Shown here in pieces: positions 45,442 to 56,989 of a DNA stretch of 64,000 bases. The notes under the pieces are model-generated. The model had not been told where the DNA came from and searched no databases. It saw only the letters and a list, made by a program, of their open reading frames with translations. This stretch comes from Cydia pomonella. Lineage: Eukaryota > Arthropoda > Insecta > Lepidoptera > Tortricidae. Where the stretch lies: NCBI RefSeq assembly GCF_033807575.1, contig NC_084711.1, positions 3,348,001 to 3,412,000 on the forward strand, in the 5' to 3' direction. Each line of letters begins with the position of its first letter. Position 1 is the first letter of the stretch. A program made the translations under genes and the position numbers.

Positions 45442-46399
45442 GGGTCTCCCCAAACCAGTCGACGCGGAGTCGGCTTTCGCCGAGTGTTTTACACCACACT
45501 ATTCGCATTTAGCCGATCGACCGTCTCCGCGGTTGTACACCTGCGTTTAGCAGTCTCATCCTCCTTGCGGCCGTAGAGACGCCCGATCGCCTGCGACTTG
45601 CTATCGCAACAGTTGTAAAGCGACGGTCGGCTCTCCCGTGCTCCGTCCTGCCGTCGAGACGTCAGACAGCACACGTACAGCCGTTGAGTCCGACGAACAG
45701 ATGTAGGACAGCGGGTGATCGGCAATCGTAAATCTCATTTTTGGAGACTGGTTGTTAGTAACAACCTGAGTTTGAAATTGAACAGACCTGTAAGATTATT
45801 TTCCTTGGTAATTGTTACATATTATTATATAATAACCTGTAATGATGGATATTTTACTTGCACACTTCATCACTATACTTAGAGTCAGACACGTCATATA
45901 AACACTTATATTTACCGACTAATATTATTAAATGTTCCTCCGTCATTACTACTTCCGTGTTGTCAGATCTATTGCAGATTTTAATGTGGGTAGGGTAATA
46001 ATTCAAATGAACAAATACAAACGCATCAGTAGCTACTTCGGCCGTCATCGGCTCTGTTCGGCCGTCGTCAGCTATGTTCGGCCGTCGAAGACGCTGAACG
46101 GCTTCCGCCAGCTCTGACCGGTCCTTATCGTAGGTACTCGGCCATGATCGGAGCCGTTCAACTCTTTCCGGCACCGTACGGCGGTATAAGGAGATTTATG
46201 AATGCGAACGTGTGCGGTAGGCTGCAAACAGCGTCGTACGAATGCGAACAGCTTTACGGCAAAACGCCGTTTTCCCGTCGAAAGACGTCGTTTCGCGTGG
46301 GCCGAGCCGATTTACGACTTATTCGCTCTTATTGCGTTGACATAAAGCTTTTTCCGTACGCGATTTGCCGAAATGGCGTCGACTAGTTTGGGGAGACCC
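45442..46399 (-). mobile_element. PIF/Harbinger-type DNA transposon, non-autonomous
   Basis: 958 bp. The left terminus gggtctccccaaaccagtcg is inverted at the right end as cgactagtttggggagaccc with one mismatch. TTA is duplicated at 45439-45441 and 46400-46402, the three-base TWA target of Harbinger elements. The element is markedly GC- and CpG-richer than its surroundings, with ggccgtc repeats at the right, and it carries a MADF-type exon on the minus strand. No DDE transposase frame is present. Confidence 0.82.
45854..46174 (-). pseudogene. MADF-domain protein, first-exon remnant in Harbinger element
   Basis: A 106-codon minus-strand frame ends with EEHLIILVGKYKCLYDVSDS followed by KYSDEV. 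This is the opening of a MADF domain (a Myb/SANT-like DNA-binding fold): L-I-x-L-V-x-x-Y-x-x-L-Y-D, then Y-x-D. Only about 28 of the usual 80-90 residues are present. The frame meets a possible splice donor (CAA|GTAAAA) at about 45858 and nothing resembling the rest of the domain follows, so it is a broken gene. Harbinger elements often encode a MADF/Myb-like partner that brings the transposase to DNA, which fits the host element. The likely initiator is the Met just before TEEHLII; the upstream part of the frame looks like 5' UTR. Confidence 0.65.
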
Positions 46400-46402
46400 T
46401 TA

Positions 46403-47276
46403 CATATGATGTCGCCCCCGACATGTTGAGCGAAGTATCGCGGCACTTCAGTCAACGTCGCTGGCAACCCGTGTTGTGGGACAATTGTCCCTAGTCTATC
46501 CGTGGCTTTGGACGTTCTAGGCCGTGCGTTGTCTGTCAGTATCAGTATCTAAGTACTTGTACCACTCTATATGAAGATAATTGAGTACAAACACAAAGTG
46601 ACCATGGAAACGTATGGGTAGCGTCTGTAGCCCTTTGGTCTATTAAATCTTGCCTTGAAGAAAATTGCGCAAAAACAGATAATAATTAAGTACTATTAAA
46701 TTAATATAGACCTTGAATTAAGACTGGACCCCACACGACAAATCGCGAAAAACATTAATTTTAAAAGCTTTATCGAAAGCCTTAGGAAATGCCATTGTAA
46801 CAAAAAGCCCCACAGGAAGCGCAGGTGCAGGTCTGTCTGTCTGTCTGTCCGAAACTTGAACCAAGCCGTTATTCACCGACCAATTCATCTCCAGTATAAG
46901 TTTAGCCTCCAATTCAGTACAGTCATTACACTTTTTCGGGTCAAGTTATGGTAGAAACAAGTTACAGATATTTTTTGTGAATAGATAGAATCACATCAAA
47001 GAACCAGCCGTATACATTATGTATGAATGCTTTCATTGATAATTCGAACCTGTTTGCGAGTATTGAATAAATATAAGGTATTAAATCGTATTCTTTGTTT
47101 AAATTGGTGTACATATCTTGTTCATGCTCGTTGAAATAATAGCCGCGGGGTCAAAGTCAGAACGTTTTCGATGAACAACTTACTTGAAGACAGTGTAGTT
47201 TAGGACGGAAAGGTCCTCAAAAAGCCGTACCATGAAACCACCCAACTCCAGTATTACGATTATAGTTAGGGTTGCC
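46403..47276. other. unannotated stretch
   Basis: Contains a short (GTCT)n run near 46830 and no recognised gene. Confidence 0.4.
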
Positions 47277-47501
47277 ATAATTATTCAGAACTGATACGAG
47301 AGGAGTTCCATATTACATATTCACATAGGTTTGCTGCTCTATCACTATGTTGATTGTGACAATTTCTGTAGGTATTCTACATATATATGACGATATAATT
47401 GACATACAGGACAAAAATGGGACAGGTAAACACTAAATATATGGGACGCGATACTTAAATAAGGTGACAGTCCCGTATGTACGGGACGTACGGCAACCCT
47501 A
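47277..47501. mobile_element. hAT-like MITE
   Basis: Termini TAGGGTTGCC and GGCAACCCTA. Flanking 8-mers attatagt (47269-47276) and attatggt (47502-47509) match at 7 of 8. The right part has the inverted motif gtcccgtatgtacgggacg. Confidence 0.65.
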
Positions 47502-47509
47502 ATTATGGT

Positions 47510-48304
47510 CCCACAAGTTCAGTATGTAGTTAAGTATCACTAGCAATCTTCTTTTTTGGTGTTGCCTGAGTTATCCTTCCATTAATGAAATTATTTTACC
47601 TTAGAACTCCGACTTTCAAATAAAAGTTACGCCTGAACGAAGATATTCGAGATTTGCACCATAGTTGGGTTTTTCTGGACTATATAGTTCGTGTCATCCA
47701 CGATGATTGGCAGATTTGTCAAATCTAACCTTTTATAACATTACATTACGAGCCAAGGCACGCGTCTTCGTGAATGACACTATCCATTCGGTGGTTGTAC
47801 GGCACCCAGGTTCTGATTCTTAGGGAACCAACACCAGGTCTGCACAAGTGCACACGAACGGCTGTTATTGAAGGTCATTAGCTCCTTTGTCTTTACTGCA
47901 TTTTTTTTGTATTAGAAAGAACTTCACAGAAGTTAACTTGTGGTTCCAAATCGGGCAATTTTGTGGTAAAATTTTGAAGTAAATTATTAGGATTGACCAT
48001 GCTACATTAGATAATTCCATTATTGTTAACAATTAAAGAGCCTGATAAAAACTGCACGCTTACTTCTATGGAGTATTTTCTGATGCAAAAATAAACGAAA
48101 TACATACAGCATATGTATTCGGCTGATAAAATTATGATGTCGTTGTTAAGTCAGGCAGTTTTTTGATTTGACCTTCGAATCTACTCGATTTTTTGTGTTC
48201 TAGATTACATTTGAACTTTGCTTTCGATTCTCAATTGTGTGTACACATATAATAATAACATATAAAAAAAATCCACCTGAAATCCTTTAATTTTTTTTTT
48301 CCTT
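47510..48304. other. unannotated stretch
   Basis: Nothing recognised. Confidence 0.4.
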
Positions 48305-48556
48305 ATATTATAGGACATTATTACACAAATTGATTAAGTCCCACAGTAAGCTCAATAAGGCTTGTGTTGAGGGTACTCAGACAACGATATATATAATATA
48401 TAAACATTTATAAATACTTAAATACATAGAAAACACCCATGACTCAGGAACAAATATCCATGCTCATCACACGAATAAATGCCCTTACCAGGATTTGAAC
48501 CCGGGACCATCAGCTTCGTAGGCAGGGTCACTACCCACTAGGCCAGACCGGTCGTC
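48305..48556 (-). mobile_element. tRNA-derived SINE, family A, full length
   Basis: Minus-strand copy with intact body, B box (ggatttgaacccg on the plus strand) and A box, ending ggccagaccggtcgtc. Confidence 0.85.
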
Positions 48557-49404
48557 ATATTAACTTAACTGGTAATATTGACTGAGTGAACAAATATAAC
48601 TTTACGCAAATGAGTGAACATTTTCGCTACGAAAGGGCATACAAATTAAACTAATTAGTGAAACTGGTAAGCGTAAAAACGGTTCCAAACCACTTTACAT
48701 TTTGTTACAAAAACACCTAAAAATCTCCAAAAGGACATAATGACAATAATAACACGAATCCCACTTAAACAACATTACCATTCCTTATAAAATCACTCCG
48801 TTTAAAAAAGCATTCAAAAAATGCAGTCAGGTGCTATTCATTGCTTGTGGAAAAATGGAACAAAAAGTAGTCCAATCGCGCAGCTGCCATGGCTCGTGCC
48901 ACATGTTTAAACGGCTTTTTTATTACCTTAAGAATATATTTCCAAGCTCATTTCTTATCCAAAACAACGCTTTCAATTACAACCTTAAGTCTTGTAGTTG
49001 AAATTGAAACGTAATCGAACGCGGCAGTGAGATAAGATCTTTCTACGGAAACCTTTACTCAGTTCCTTTTTTGAAAACGGCAGAATCTCTTGTTTAAATC
49101 AAATGCATTGTCGACAGGTGGGTAGCGGAACATTAATTGATACTAATGTATGTGTGTGCGTAACGGGTCTTACGATCTTTGTTGCGCGTGAGTCACTGCT
49201 GAAACTGTCTCAATTCTAAACAAGCTCATGTTATATACTACATATTCCTATCAGATAAGGAGAGAAATAACAATAAGTAGTACATTTCAGAAAACCAATA
49301 CATCATTGGCTCATCACTTTGAATTGAATGCACATTCTTTTGCGCTTTTATAATATTGGTGTACTACGATTAATGTCATATTTATATTATACCGTATTCT
49401 TAAA
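48557..49404. other. unannotated stretch
   Basis: Nothing recognised. Confidence 0.4.
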
Positions 49405-49511
49405 GTTCATATTAGTGTCCGACCGAAGATTCGGTTTCGGCCAGTTTCGGCCAAAAAATCATGTTTCGACCGTAGTTTCGGATTCGGCCAAAAAAAACTT
49501 ATCAGGCCGAA

Positions 49512-49671
49512 ACTTACGAAATGGTAAAGACCATGCTATGAAACTAAACTATGTAACAAAGATCAAAAGTTGAGGAAGAAGTAAGACAACAATATCAATA
49601 TACTGCTTTATGTATACAGAAATTGATTGGTTTATTGGAAAAAACAATTCCCTTAATGACAGTGCCACTGG
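49512..49671. repeat. left copy of a 160-bp direct repeat flanking a LINE
   Basis: Runs from acttacgaaatggtaaaga to cagtgccactg and recurs at 50087-50246 with about six substitutions and one A-run difference. Confidence 0.85.
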
Positions 49672-50086
49672 ACGGTCGACGCAGTCTTATCAGGCCGAAA
49701 CGCTTAACGAAGGCAGCTTAACGATCTTTTACAGGATACATTTCGGAGAGTGTGCCGAGGAACTGCACAACCTTATTCCTCCGTCCCCATTTCACCATCG
49801 GACTACCAGACAATCGGCACTCCGGCACCGCTTCATGGTAGGTATTCCACAAATACGCACGAAGCGTTTTGCTTCAACATTTCTTATGCGAACTGCCAAG
49901 GAGTGGAATGCCCTGCCCGAGTCTGTGTTTCCGCATGAGTACAATCTGGGTCTCTTCAAGGCTAGGGTAAATAGGTATCTCATAGGTAAGCGTGCTCCAC
50001 CGTAGACTGCATCATCACTTACCATCAGGTGAGATCGTGGTCAAACGCTTGCCTATCGTTATAAAAAAAAAAAAAAAAAAAAAAAA
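49672..50086 (+). pseudogene. 5'-truncated LINE with reverse-transcriptase C-terminus, family Q
   Basis: The plus-strand frame reads FYRIHFGECAEELHNLIPP, then a variable stretch, then TAKEWNALPESVFPHEYNLG and FKARVNRYLIG, with a TAG stop at 50003-50005. The W-N-A-L-P-x-x-V-F-P pattern marks the C-terminus of a Jockey/CR1-type LINE. The 3' UTR has cttaccatcaggtgagatcg and ends in about 25 A residues (to about 50086). Fused upstream codons back to 49610 belong to the hAT element, so the apparent 131-codon frame is chimeric. The family differs from the one at 43037. Confidence 0.75.
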
Positions 50087-50246
50087 ACTTACGAAATGGT
50101 AAAGACCATGCTATGAAACTAAACTATGTAACAAAGATCATAAGTTGGGGAAGAAGTACGACAACAATATCAATATACTGCTTTATGTATTCAGAAATTA
50201 ATTGGTTTATTGGAAAAAAACAATTCCCTTAATGACAGTGCCACTG
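50087..50246. repeat. right copy of the 160-bp direct repeat
   Basis: Starts directly after the LINE poly-A and ends cagtgccactga. Either an exceptionally long target duplication or a pre-existing duplication in the hAT element. Confidence 0.85.
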
Positions 50247-50719
50247 ACGCGACAGTGTAATGAGTGCGCAGTCTTAATATGTGTATTAAAAGCGGTTTTA
50301 TGGCATTCTAACATGTCTACAAAAGTTTCGGTTTCGGCCAAAACTAGAGCCAAAGCCGAACCTTCGGTTTCGGTTTCGGCATAAAAAAATGTTTCGTTCG
50401 GACACTAGTTCAAATACCGCTGGAGCGAATAACAGTCCCGCCTGACCTACTGATACTGAGCCTAAAGTAAGTTCGCACGTTTTTTACACATAACATTCTT
50501 CATCTATAATTTATTTATAATCTGATTATATATCGTGTCGAATTAATGATATATCGTCTCGGTATTGAGGTTATTAGATAATCCTGTTAAAAGTAAGATT
50601 AATAGTTCCGCTATTTAGAACACAATTTACGTTAGGATTTTGTCTACTTGATTTAATTAGTTTCGCATGCCATAGTTTTTTATATACATAGTTTTTTATA
50701 TAACAAAAAGTAGTGGGGA

Positions 50720-51240
50720 TCCGTTTAAGGCGCTTTGTCGTTTTTTTGAACCCTCGTAACTTGGGCTTGGATTGGATTATACCAGATAAACAAAACTCTC
50801 GGGATATACTATCAATAGTGAACTTATCAAGCATCAAAAATTTCAATTGTATAGCTCTTATACTTAAGATTGTATTCATATCTAAAAAAACCTCGATTCT
50901 GTTACTGACTCACTCACTCACTGACGATCATCAAAATCCTTAGGGTACTTCCTGATGTCCTAGGAAGCTGAAATTTGGTATCTAAGCTAGTATTAGTCCA
51001 CAAACAACATAAATAATCTAAAACTTGGATTTTTTAGCCCCTAAGGGGGTGAATAGGGGGGTGAAATGGTGTATTGCGAAATTAGTGCTTGTAGAGTTAG
51101 AAGCTTGACTCTACAAGAAATCTGATAACTTTTTGACAGTCCGACCCTTATGGTTTCGTCTTGGCAAGATTTTACATGAAAATGTTTTTGATGGGATAAG
51201 TATTTACAATTTAAATACCAACAACCCACTTACTGTATTC
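50720..51240. repeat. possible dispersed repeat of unknown class
   Basis: Contains gactcactcactcactgacg, atcatcaaaatccttagggt and gctgaaatttggtatctaag, strings I associate with a lepidopteran repeat. No other copy is in the window. Open frames of 76 and 101 codons have no recognised domain. Confidence 0.35.
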
Positions 51241-52309
51241 TTTTTATTTTCCTCAGATTAAAAAAAACAGTCAGTCTCTTAATCTTAAACCAGATCAGTT
51301 ACAGAGAAAGCGTCAGCGTCAGAATTCGGGCTAATCTCAGAAAGCCGCAAATTGCCCAAACTTATAATACAGATAAGAAGAACACGTTTCATCGTTTAAT
51401 ATAATTTGAGAATTATCAGTTGCGAGAATTAACCACTTGGATATGTTATACAGGATGGAAAAAAATCGTTGTTGAGCAAGGGCTTAGCTACTCGTAATAT
51501 ATCCTCTTACGGATGTTGATGGCAATGGTGGCTGATCTAAATATACAGCTATGCAATCTGCGTATTTGATATGTTAGAACAAAAAAAGAAATGTTTTTAA
51601 TGTTTTTTTTTATGTCAGATAAAGATTTTAATGCAACCTTGTTGAATTTAAAATTATACCACGAATTGTTTTAATGCCAATACTGAAATGATCTTCCCCA
51701 TAATTTCGTTATTCGTGATCTCTGATATAATCTGTTTCACGAATTCGGTGATGGAATTGGCTCTGACACGATTTTGTCCCGTTTTCAAACCGAAATGCCA
51801 AGGTATTTACTCTGTATGGATGGATTTACATATACAGTACCGTAGCCATTGTGGTATAAACTAAACATTTATTTTAAGTTCTTTTTTAGCATTAATTGTG
51901 GCTTACAATAGGTTTTTAAATGATAAAAATAACTAGTAATAGCATATACTATGTATTACACGTATTTAGTATTTTTATCCTTCAAATTTTCTTCGAAACA
52001 CACAAGTGAATTTCTGTCACAATTGTACAGTTTTTATAACTGACTTATATTAGTTGTGGGTAGGTACCAAAACCCTCAATTTTATGCGGTCCAGCTGTAA
52101 CCTGAGCTTTAGCAGCTAGGCCAAAAATCCCAGCAAACATTTTTTCGCACATGAGAGGATTTTAACACTATAGCATAAGTAAGTATACGTGGCATGCAAT
52201 TAAACTGAAGCACGCTGGAGGACGTCTGGCTGCAGGGAATGGAGGGCTTTCCGGCTGTGCTACCTAATTTGAAATCTTTAAGGCACTTCGCGAGGAAAGC
52301 GTGTTGTTT
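51241..52309. other. unannotated stretch
   Basis: Nothing recognised. The 86-codon minus-strand frame at 52109-52369 runs into the SINE and looks like chance. Confidence 0.4.
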
Positions 52310-52540
52310 ATAAATAAATATTATAAGGACATTATTACACAAATTGACTAAGTGCCACAGTAAGCTCAATAAGGCTTGTGTTGAGGGTACTTAGACAACG
52401 ATATATATAATATATAAATATTTATAAATACTTAAATACATAGAAAACACCCATGACTCAGGAACAAATATCCATGCTCATCACACGAATAAATGCCCTT
52501 ACCAGGATTTGAACCCGGGAACTAGGCCAAACCGGTCGTC
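52310..52540 (-). mobile_element. tRNA-derived SINE, family A, with head deletion
   Basis: The body is standard, but the segment between the B box and A box (the part reading ccatcagcttcgtaggcagg and onward in other copies) is deleted: gaacccggga joins directly to actaggccaaaccggtcgtc. Confidence 0.8.
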
Positions 52541-52659
52541 ACGTTTATCATATTTTTCTAATTATTTTCAAATTCATTCATTCATTCATATATATATATA
52601 TGAATATATTTTCTCTTGATTTTTAATGATTATTTTTATAATTCTATGGCGACTGACTG

Positions 52660-52863
52660 ACTTTTTTCCTAATTTTTCTAAATCTCTAACTATTTATGCT
52701 AATGTCTTAATTTCAATTTTGTTATTTTTCAATGCTTAGATTTGACACATTATATTTGCACGCTTGCATGCAAGCAAAATACACATTGTACCTGAATAGT
52801 CCTAACACCTTATGTTACTGTATTTTTGCAAATAAATAAATGATTGATTGATTGATTGATTGA
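52660..52863 (+). mobile_element. LINE-like 3' tail with (TGAT)n end
   Basis: Ends tttgcaaataaataaatga followed by (TTGA)n to 52863, with an AATAAA signal. Upstream is non-coding. Typical of a retroposed tail; the class is not established. Confidence 0.4.
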
Positions 52864-53640
52864 TATCATATATACTTTAGCGAAAATGCGTATAATAATA
52901 TACACTTTATTGCAATGGATCAAGGTAAAGAAATGTATACATATTTATGAACTCGACACTACCTGGGTGTACACTTTTACACATGTAGCATTTTAGCATT
53001 CTTTCTCTTTTTATAACCACTTAAGAACTATCGGGAATCGCTCTTAAACCATAAGTGTAGCAAATTTATGTTCTCCGCTTATCTAAATCTGTGCATAAAA
53101 TATTGTGACAACCCTAATGGCTTTTGCGTATTTAATTTGACAACATCGTATCTGGTTTTACGAAATAGTTAAAAGTGAATTTCCAGGAGAAAGCAATTGG
53201 GTTGATTATCGACTAGCATTTAGGAAAATGATATGATAAGTGATTTTGTTGATTTTTTGTTTCAAGGTTGACGATATGGCGATGCACGTAGGTATTAATT
53301 CGTAAATAAGAAACATTGTTGAGTAGTATGTTTCTAGAGGAAACAGTTACCATCAAATAGATAGTAAAGGACACAGTGGCCAAATATATGGGGACAATTC
53401 ATTATTTCATTTTATTTATTCCATTGAAACCATGTTGTAAATTTTGGTCTTACATTTGGTCAAGTATGTACATGATACCCTGCTAGGGTGTACAATATAG
53501 TATTTTAAATTCTAATTTCCCATCACCACGACCACTATTTTACTATCATTTAAGTTCATGAAAAATTTGATATTTGAGCGTTTCTTTTTTTTGCTATTTT
53601 TGTATGTGACCTTTCTTGCCATTTTTGTGTAATTTCTAGT
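52864..53640. other. unannotated stretch
   Basis: Nothing recognised. Confidence 0.4.
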
Positions 53641-53719
53641 CCGGATCGCGAGCCCTTTTCATCCTTATAGGAAAAAAAGTGTACCAAAAGTTTCATACAG
53701 TTTTCAAACTTTCCTTTTT

Positions 53720-54566
53720 GTTACCGCCATACAAAGAACACCAATGGGGAAATGGGGAAATGAAAAAAAACCCTGGAACATTTTTTTATCCCATTAGAAT
53801 CGAAAAAGCTCGTGATTCCGAGTAGAAAAAACCCAAAATTTTTGAAAAATTACAAAATAAATGAAATGGGCATTTATTATGTAAAAATACAGAAAACATG
53901 AGCAAATCTCAGTCACCACACTCTCCACTAAATTCCAAGAACGTAGGTAATGTTATTCTGCATGACTTTCAAAAGAATTTGTATTATTCATCTATTCATA
54001 TTTACGATGAAAATAGAAATTCCAAGAACGATATTTAAAAGCGCGTTTTGAACTCTGGACCTTATTTGAAACAATGCGTAGGAAGTTTGGGAATGTAACA
54101 TTACAAATACGTAGTCCAAGTTTGTCTAGAAGAGATAGCTTTTTATTAAAATGTGCAATACAGAGTACCTATTGTATTGTTAGAGCGTCTCTTAAAAAAC
54201 CACTTTCATTAATTGTGTATTTTTTTCTGAATCACGAGCTCTTTCGATTCTTATGGGATAAAAAAATGTCCCAGAGTTTTTTTCCTATTGTGTTACGATT
54301 TCCCCATATACTTTGTATGGCTTAGAGCCATACAAGGCAAAATAGCATATGCATAGCAGTGGAAAGTGTGGTGACTGAGATTTGCTCATGTTTTCTGTAT
54401 TTTTACATAATAAATGCCCATTTTATTTATTTTGTAATTTTTCAAAAATTTTGGGTTTTTTCTACTCGGAATCACGAGCTTTTTCGATTCTAATAGGATA
54501 AAAAAATGTTCCAGGGTTTTTTTCATTTCCCCATTTCCCCATTGGTGTTCTTTGTATGGCGGTAAC
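53720..54566. repeat. large foldback: 210-bp near-identical inverted repeat
   Basis: The left arm 53720-53929 and right arm 54358-54566 differ by only about three substitutions and one base in an A-run. The spacer is about 428 bp. A third, diverged copy of part of the arm lies in the spacer at 54232-54325 (tttcgattcttatgggataa, gtcccagagtttttttcc) in the orientation of the right arm, and a weaker one upstream at 53643-53700. No coding capacity. Confidence 0.85.
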
Positions 54567-54960
54567 AAAAAAGAAAAATTGAAAAATGCACAATTGAGGG
54601 TTCCATAAAATGTTAAAATGCTAAGACAGTAGCAAATAAAAAGCGCACAAGAGCAAAGGCAAGTTTTTAAACATAAAAAATATAATCATTTTGATATTTT
54701 TAAGACTCTAGGTTCTAAAATCCAATTGGAAAACTTGTTTGAATTTGGAATTTTAAATTACGGTTTACAATTAATATAATTTGTGCGTATTGTCAAAGAA
54801 TTTTTAGTTTCGTACCTACCTTTGTTACAATGCCAATCAATATGAGAGTCGCTAAAGACCATATTGGCACTGCAATTAACTTCCTAGACCGTATTTTAAT
54901 ATTTTAGTATTAGATACGTATTAGAAAACCAAAACTTCAGCGTAGGATGTAATTCAAATT
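54567..54960. other. unannotated stretch
   Basis: Nothing recognised. Confidence 0.4.
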
Positions 54961-55241
54961 AGTATTAAATAAAATAAATAAATAAATAAATATTATACGA
55001 CATTATTACACAAATTGACTAAGTCCCACAGTAAGCTCAATAAGGCTTGTGTTGAGGGTACTTAGACAACGATATATATAATATATAAATATTTATAAAT
55101 ACTTAAATACATAGAAAACACCCATGACTCAGGAACAAATATCCATGCTCATCACACGAATAAATGCCCTTACCAGGATTTGAACCCGGGACCATCAGCT
55201 TCGTAGGCAGGGTCACTACCTACTAGGCCAAACCGGTCGTC
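54961..55241 (-). mobile_element. tRNA-derived SINE, family A, full length
   Basis: Minus-strand copy with complete head (aaaccggtcgtc at the right edge) and a TAAA-rich tail at the left. Confidence 0.85.
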
Positions 55242-55497
55242 AAAATATTGTTTTCAATCTGACTCCACAAGACAGGCATAGCCTAGTGTGGCAGTCATAG
55301 GTTAAGGAAAACTTGTACTTGTACTTGTTGTTGTTGTTGTATTTTTATTTTATTTATTTATTTTATTTAAAACCGGGTCTATGGCGAATGTTTTTTCTTA
55401 CGTTTATTTCCGACGATTCGACACAGGTTTCACTGGTCGTGGTCGTGGTTGATGTTCCAGCAAAATATCAAAACAGAGATTTGTGTATAGTCGTGCG

Positions 55498-55905
55498 ATT
55501 TGTAGCTGGCCCGAAGCGGCTAATCTTTTGTCTATTGTTAATTAAAACCGCGCGTGCCACTACCTGCAAAAAAAGAGTCGCATAATTCTAATTGTCACCT
55601 GAGCGCGGGCTAGTCCAACACTCAAAAAACCAGTGTAGTCTGCTCTCCGTTAACGCGCCTTTGTTACGCATATCGAGGACACATTTTAGACTGGTTCGGT
55701 AGCGTTTGACTTGCCGGCACTCAGTAACCGTATAGGGACCACACAAGAAATCGCAAATTATTTTTCCATTTGTTGATTTTGAATCTTATTTCAATTACCA
55801 TAGGAGTTGTAATTAAAAAACCCTTTTTTTGCAGGTAGTCGCATGCGCCGTTTTAGTTAACAATGGACAAAAGATAAGCCGTTGGGGGCCAGCTACAAAT
55901 CTAAT
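55498..55905. mobile_element. inverted-repeat element, arms about 80 bp
   Basis: The left arm (gatttgtagctggcccgaag, cttttgtctattgttaa, actacctgcaaaaaaag) is matched inverted at 55828-55905 (ctttttttgcaggtagtcgc, taacaatggacaaaagataa, ggccagctacaaatc). Weaker pairing continues outward, so true ends are uncertain. Confidence 0.7.
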
Positions 55906-55986
55906 AACTATAACTACCTGACGAAAAGTGTATGAAAAAGTTTGGGGTAGTCATTTAAATTTCAAACTACTATATCGGTCTATCAG

Positions 55987-56175
55987 TACCCCTAGTGTAA
56001 ATTTGATCGACATCATAACGTGACGAACGCGTTTGCGTTAAGTTTCATTTTGTATAGGATTTTGAGTTTCCAAAACGTCCCGCTTGGCGCGCTCTTTCTA
56101 AATCCAATACAAAATGAGACTAAACGCAAACGCGTACGTCACGTTTCGAAATCGAATTTATTTACACTAGGGGTA
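55987..56175. mobile_element. 189-bp MITE with CAG duplications, copy 2
   Basis: Same length and termini as 28726-28914, with CAG at 55984-55986 and 56176-56178. The flanks tatcag and cagattg-ctcaaacgg correspond to an uninterrupted tatcagattgcctcaaacgg at 56529, a paralogous empty site. Confidence 0.88.
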
Positions 56176-56176
56176 C

Positions 56177-56745
56177 AGATTGTCTCAAACGGAGCGCGTA
56201 AAAAGTGACACACTCGATACGAATGACGTTTACATAATAGCGGGGCTCATTGCTTGAGTGTTAGTTTGTATTCAGTTGTTTTTTATATAATCGAAGACAT
56301 AACTTATAACATATTTATCACACTGGGTAAAATGTAAAAAGATTAGTTTCTCAATTCATAAGATCACCAAAATGATGAAAAATTAAAATGAACGAGGACA
56401 CTATCGTACGGGGTCCATTAAACCCCGTACGGCAAAGTTACGTTAACAATCTTAATATTATTGATCTAGTACAATGTGCCACACAAGGCAATAAGTTTTA
56501 CTTCACCTATTGGACTAATATGGGTTTATCAGATTGCCTCAAACGGAGCGCGTAAAAAGTGGCACTTTCGAGTTCGCACGCTCAATACGAATGAGGTTTA
56601 CATAATAGCGGTGCAGACTGCTTGACTGTTAGTTTGGCAAAGATTAAAATAGGTGCGATGTTGTTGCCTAAAAGGACTGATACTTTCTGAGTACGTTATT
56701 TTCTTACGCTCTAGCGGTGCAGACCGTTTCGCTGTTACTTTGACG
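56177..56745. repeat. diverged direct repeat, offset about 355 bp
   Basis: cagattg-ctcaaacggagcg, gtaaaaagtg-cac, caatacgaatga-gttt and catagcgg occur at 56177-56272 and again at 56530-56636. A partial third motif (gcggtgcagaccgtttcgct) lies at 56714. Confidence 0.65.
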
Positions 56746-56989
56746 AGTATAAAAAGTTCTGATCTGATAGGTTTACTAACTATATTATGTCTGATACCTA
56801 CTTTGTAAGTAAGTTATTCTACAAAATGTTTTGTCGTATAAATTTATGTCTCTTCGTACAAATAAGATACGACGTTAGTACAATAGTATATCTTTTTTAA
56901 TTTCACGTTTTGCGTGCGACTTACTATTTTAAAATGCTGAATTATAATGGCACGGCAAGACATTACTTAGTTAGTTAGTTAATTATGCT

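Larger units (their letters stand above)
49413..50407. mobile_element. hAT-type element split by a LINE insertion
   Basis: Termini TAGTGTCCGACCGAA and the inverted TTCGTTCGGACACTA. Flanking 8-mers gttcatat (49405-49412) and gttcaaat (50408-50415) match at 7 of 8 and fit the hAT target preference (T at 2, A at 7). Subterminal ttcggtttcggcc repeats are typical of hAT ends. Without the internal LINE and its duplication the element is about 420 bp, with no transposase. Confidence 0.8.

Noticed and set aside
49610..50005. 131-codon frame as a single protein
   Set aside because: The first 20 or so codons are hAT-element sequence and the rest is a LINE C-terminus; the join is an accident of insertion.
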